A stretch of 14,638 nucleotides of DNA, from positions 15,416-30,053 of the forward strand of contig CARUOB010000022.1 in the NCBI GenBank assembly GCA_949076555.1, given 5' to 3'. A program made the translations under genes and the position numbers. The DNA is from an uncultured Lachnospiraceae bacterium. GTDB taxonomy: Bacteria; Bacillota; Clostridia; Lachnospirales; Lachnospiraceae. The notes under the pieces were generated by a model. It worked only from the letters and a program-made list of their open reading frames with translations, searched no databases and had not been told where the DNA came from. Of this stretch, positions 13,207 to 14,638 are shown piece after piece (positions within the stretch are counted from its first letter, which is position 1; the number at the start of each line of letters is the position of its first letter).

Positions 13207-14304
13207 ATGAAACTCGGCATCGTCGGGCTCCCCAACGTGGGCAAGAGCACCCTTTTTAATTCACTGACAAAGGCGGGAGCGGAATCCGCCAATTACCCTT
13301 TCTGTACCATCGACCCGAACATCGGTATCGTACCGGTGCCGGACGAGCGGTTAAGGCTCTTGGGGGATATGTACCATTCCAAGAAGGTGACACCCGCAAC
13401 CATTGAGTTCGTGGACATCGCCGGACTTGTGAAGGGCGCATCCAAAGGCGAGGGTCTGGGCAACCAGTTTTTGAGCAACATCCGTGAGGTGGACGCCATC
13501 GTCCATGTGGTGCGGTGCTTTGAGGACTCCAATATCGTTCATGTGGACGGTTCCATTGATCCACTCAGGGATATTGAGACAATCAATTTGGAACTGATTT
13601 TTTCTGATATCGAGATTTTGGAGCGCAGAATCGCCAAGACGGCGAAGGCTGCCAAAATGGATAAGACGGCGGCGAAAGAATATGCGCTCCTTGAACGGCT
13701 AAAGGCCCATCTGGAAGAGGGGAAGCTGGCGAAGGTATTTGAGGCGGAGGACGAGGACGAACTTGCGCTTCTCATTTCCTATAATCTTCTCACCTACAAG
13801 CCGGTGATCTTTGCGGCAAATGTGGCGGAGGACGATCTGGCCGACGACGGTGCGGCCAATGCGGGCGTACAGAAAGTACAGGCTTTCGCGGCGGAAAATG
13901 GCAGCGAGGTATTTGTGATCTGCGCCCAGATCGAGCAGGAGATTGCCGAGCTGGATGAAGAGGAAACAGCTATGTTTCTGGAAGATCTGGGACTTTCGGA
14001 GTCGGGCCTGCAGAAATTGATCCGGGCGAGCTATCATTTGCTTGGACTGATGAGTTTTCTGACTGCGGGTGAGGACGAGACGAGGGCATGGACCATCAAG
14101 ATAGGCACGAAAGCGCCGCAGGCGGCGGGAAAAATACATACCGATTTCGAGCGCGGCTTCATCAAGGCGGAAGTGGTCAATTACAAGGATCTCTTAGAGC
14201 AGGGTTCCCTCGCTGCTGCCAGAGAAAAAGGCCTTGTCGGTATGGAAGGAAAGGACTATGTAGTGCAGGACGGCGACGTAATCCTTTTTCGATTCAATGT
14301 GTGA
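13207..14304 (+). CDS. ychF: Redox-regulated ATPase YchF (Obg family)
   Basis: YchF is a P-loop protein of the Obg family that prefers ATP, binds ribosomes and is linked to stress and translation control. G1 is GLPNVGKST (7-15). G3 is DIAGL (70-74) followed by KGASKGEGLGNQFL, typical of the family. The G4 position reads NVAE (205-208) rather than NKxD, the change associated with ATP use. The central part holds a helical coiled-coil domain (about 135-200), and a C-terminal TGS domain begins near residue 283 (LMSFLTAGEDETRAWTI) and ends VQDGDVILFRFNV. Its 365 residues are normal. ATG 13207 follows GGAGGA (13191-13196) at 10 bases. G+C-rich codon use returns here. Confidence 0.97.
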   Translation: MKLGIVGLPNVGKSTLFNSLTKAGAESANYPFCTIDPNIGIVPVPDERLRLLGDMYHSKKVTPATIEFVDIAGLVKGASKGEGLGNQFLSNIREVDAIVHVVRCFEDSNIVHVDGSIDPLRDIETINLELIFSDIEILERRIAKTAKAAKMDKTAAKEYALLERLKAHLEEGKLAKVFEAEDEDELALLISYNLLTYKPVIFAANVAEDDLADDGAANAGVQKVQAFAAENGSEVFVICAQIEQEIAELDEEETAMFLEDLGLSESGLQKLIRASYHLLGLMSFLTAGEDETRAWTIKIGTKAPQAAGKIHTDFERGFIKAEVVNYKDLLEQGSLAAAREKGLVGMEGKDYVVQDGDVILFRFNV

Positions 14305-14313
14305 TAGCAATGA

Positions 14314-14440
14314 GCAGCTGCGCGTGCATGAATAACAGCAGCGTGACCGCTTGCGGGCAAAGCGGCAGTTATTCATGCACGCATAGGGCGAAAGCCCGAC
14401 ATGAAATAGAATGCGGCAGCATTCTATGAATGGCAGCTGC
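14314..14440 (+). other. Large multi-branched structured spacer between ychF and lgt
   Basis: A perfect 15-bp stem joins GCGTGCATGAATAAC (14322-14336) to GTTATTCATGCACGC (14368-14382) and contains an inner hairpin, CCGCTTGC/GCAAAGCGG (14347-14365, one bulge). Next are GGGC-GAAA-GCCC (14386-14397), a GNRA tetraloop hairpin, and a perfect 9-bp hairpin ATAGAATGC/GCATTCTAT (14406-14427) with loop GGCA. The whole set is flanked by two copies of the self-complementary GCAGCTGC (14314-14321, 14433-14440), which could close a four-way junction. It has no T-tract. It starts 10 bases after the ychF stop and ends 10 bases before the lgt ribosome binding site. It may be a structured RNA or a palindromic repeat. 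Confidence 0.75.
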
Positions 14441-14461
14441 GTATAGATAGGGAGGTCCGAC

Positions 14462-14638
14462 ATGCAGGACATCATGGGAAACATGGATATCGCTTTTCCC
14501 AATCTGGGAATTTATCTGAAAAATGTGCCGAAGACATTTACGGTCTTTGGTTTTCCGATTGCCCTTTACGGCGTGATTATCGCCATAGGGGTTCTGTCAG
14601 GGGTGCTTGTGGCGGCTAAGGTGGCGAAGCTTGAAAAA
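14462..14638 (+). CDS. lgt: Prolipoprotein diacylglyceryl transferase, N-terminal part
   Basis: Lgt is the inner-membrane enzyme that attaches diacylglycerol from phosphatidylglycerol to the cysteine of prelipoproteins. Only the first 59 codons are in the window. They contain the family-typical opening: a short polar start, then FPNLGIYLKNVPKTFTVFG and the first membrane segment, FPIALYGVIIAIGVLSGVLVA (about 31-51). The catalytic regions lie beyond the end. ATG 14462 has GGAGGT (14451-14456) 5 bases upstream; the ATGs at 14474 and 14483 have no comparable site. The assignment rests on this N-terminal pattern, so it is good but not complete. Confidence 0.85.
   Translation, partial: MQDIMGNMDIAFPNLGIYLKNVPKTFTVFGFPIALYGVIIAIGVLSGVLVAAKVAKLEK

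Overview
The window looks like a Clostridia chromosome, most likely Lachnospiraceae. This is inferred from gene order (priA-def-fmt-YugP peptidase-rsmB-rlmN-PP2C-PASTA kinase-rsgA), from protein sequence style, and from a moderately G+C-rich coding sequence with strong GGAGG-type ribosome binding sites. No rRNA or tRNA is present, so the genus is not resolved. Every supported gene lies on the + strand.

Bases 1-9652 hold a tightly packed housekeeping run. It contains the end of the replication restart helicase PriA, peptide deformylase and Met-tRNA formyltransferase (the two ends of the N-formylmethionine cycle), a membrane zinc metallopeptidase, two RNA methyltransferases (RsmB for 16S rRNA, RlmN for 23S rRNA and tRNA), a PP2C phosphatase with its partner PASTA-domain kinase, and the ribosome-assembly GTPase RsgA. 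The common theme is translation, ribosome maturation and growth signalling. A good intrinsic terminator after rsgA (9674-9709) closes the run.

Bases 9710 to about 13060 form an A+T-richer accessory segment. It has an unrecognised acidic helical protein, an unrecognised membrane protein preceded by a terminator and a possible leader peptide, a complete RelB/DinJ-RelE/ParE type toxin-antitoxin pair with a promoter/operator, and a decayed Xre-type antitoxin gene with two single-base frameshifts and no intact toxin beside it.

From about 13067 the housekeeping style resumes: a promoter, the ATPase YchF, and the first 59 codons of lgt, which runs off the window.

The most unusual signal lies between the genes. 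Several spacers that would normally be short carry structured DNA: a 34-bp tandem repeat before rsmB, a long hairpin before rlmN, an inverted repeat across the rlmN-PP2C spacer, a three-way-junction-like fold plus a separate 11-bp hairpin before rsgA, and a four-way-junction-like fold with a perfect 15-bp stem before lgt. In several of these the outer left arm starts at or close to the upstream stop codon and the structure ends just before the downstream ribosome binding site. None has a terminator T-tract. They may be processing or stability elements, or a family of palindromic repeats. I found no complete new multi-gene system; the two unrecognised genes and the structured spacers are the best candidates for new biology.
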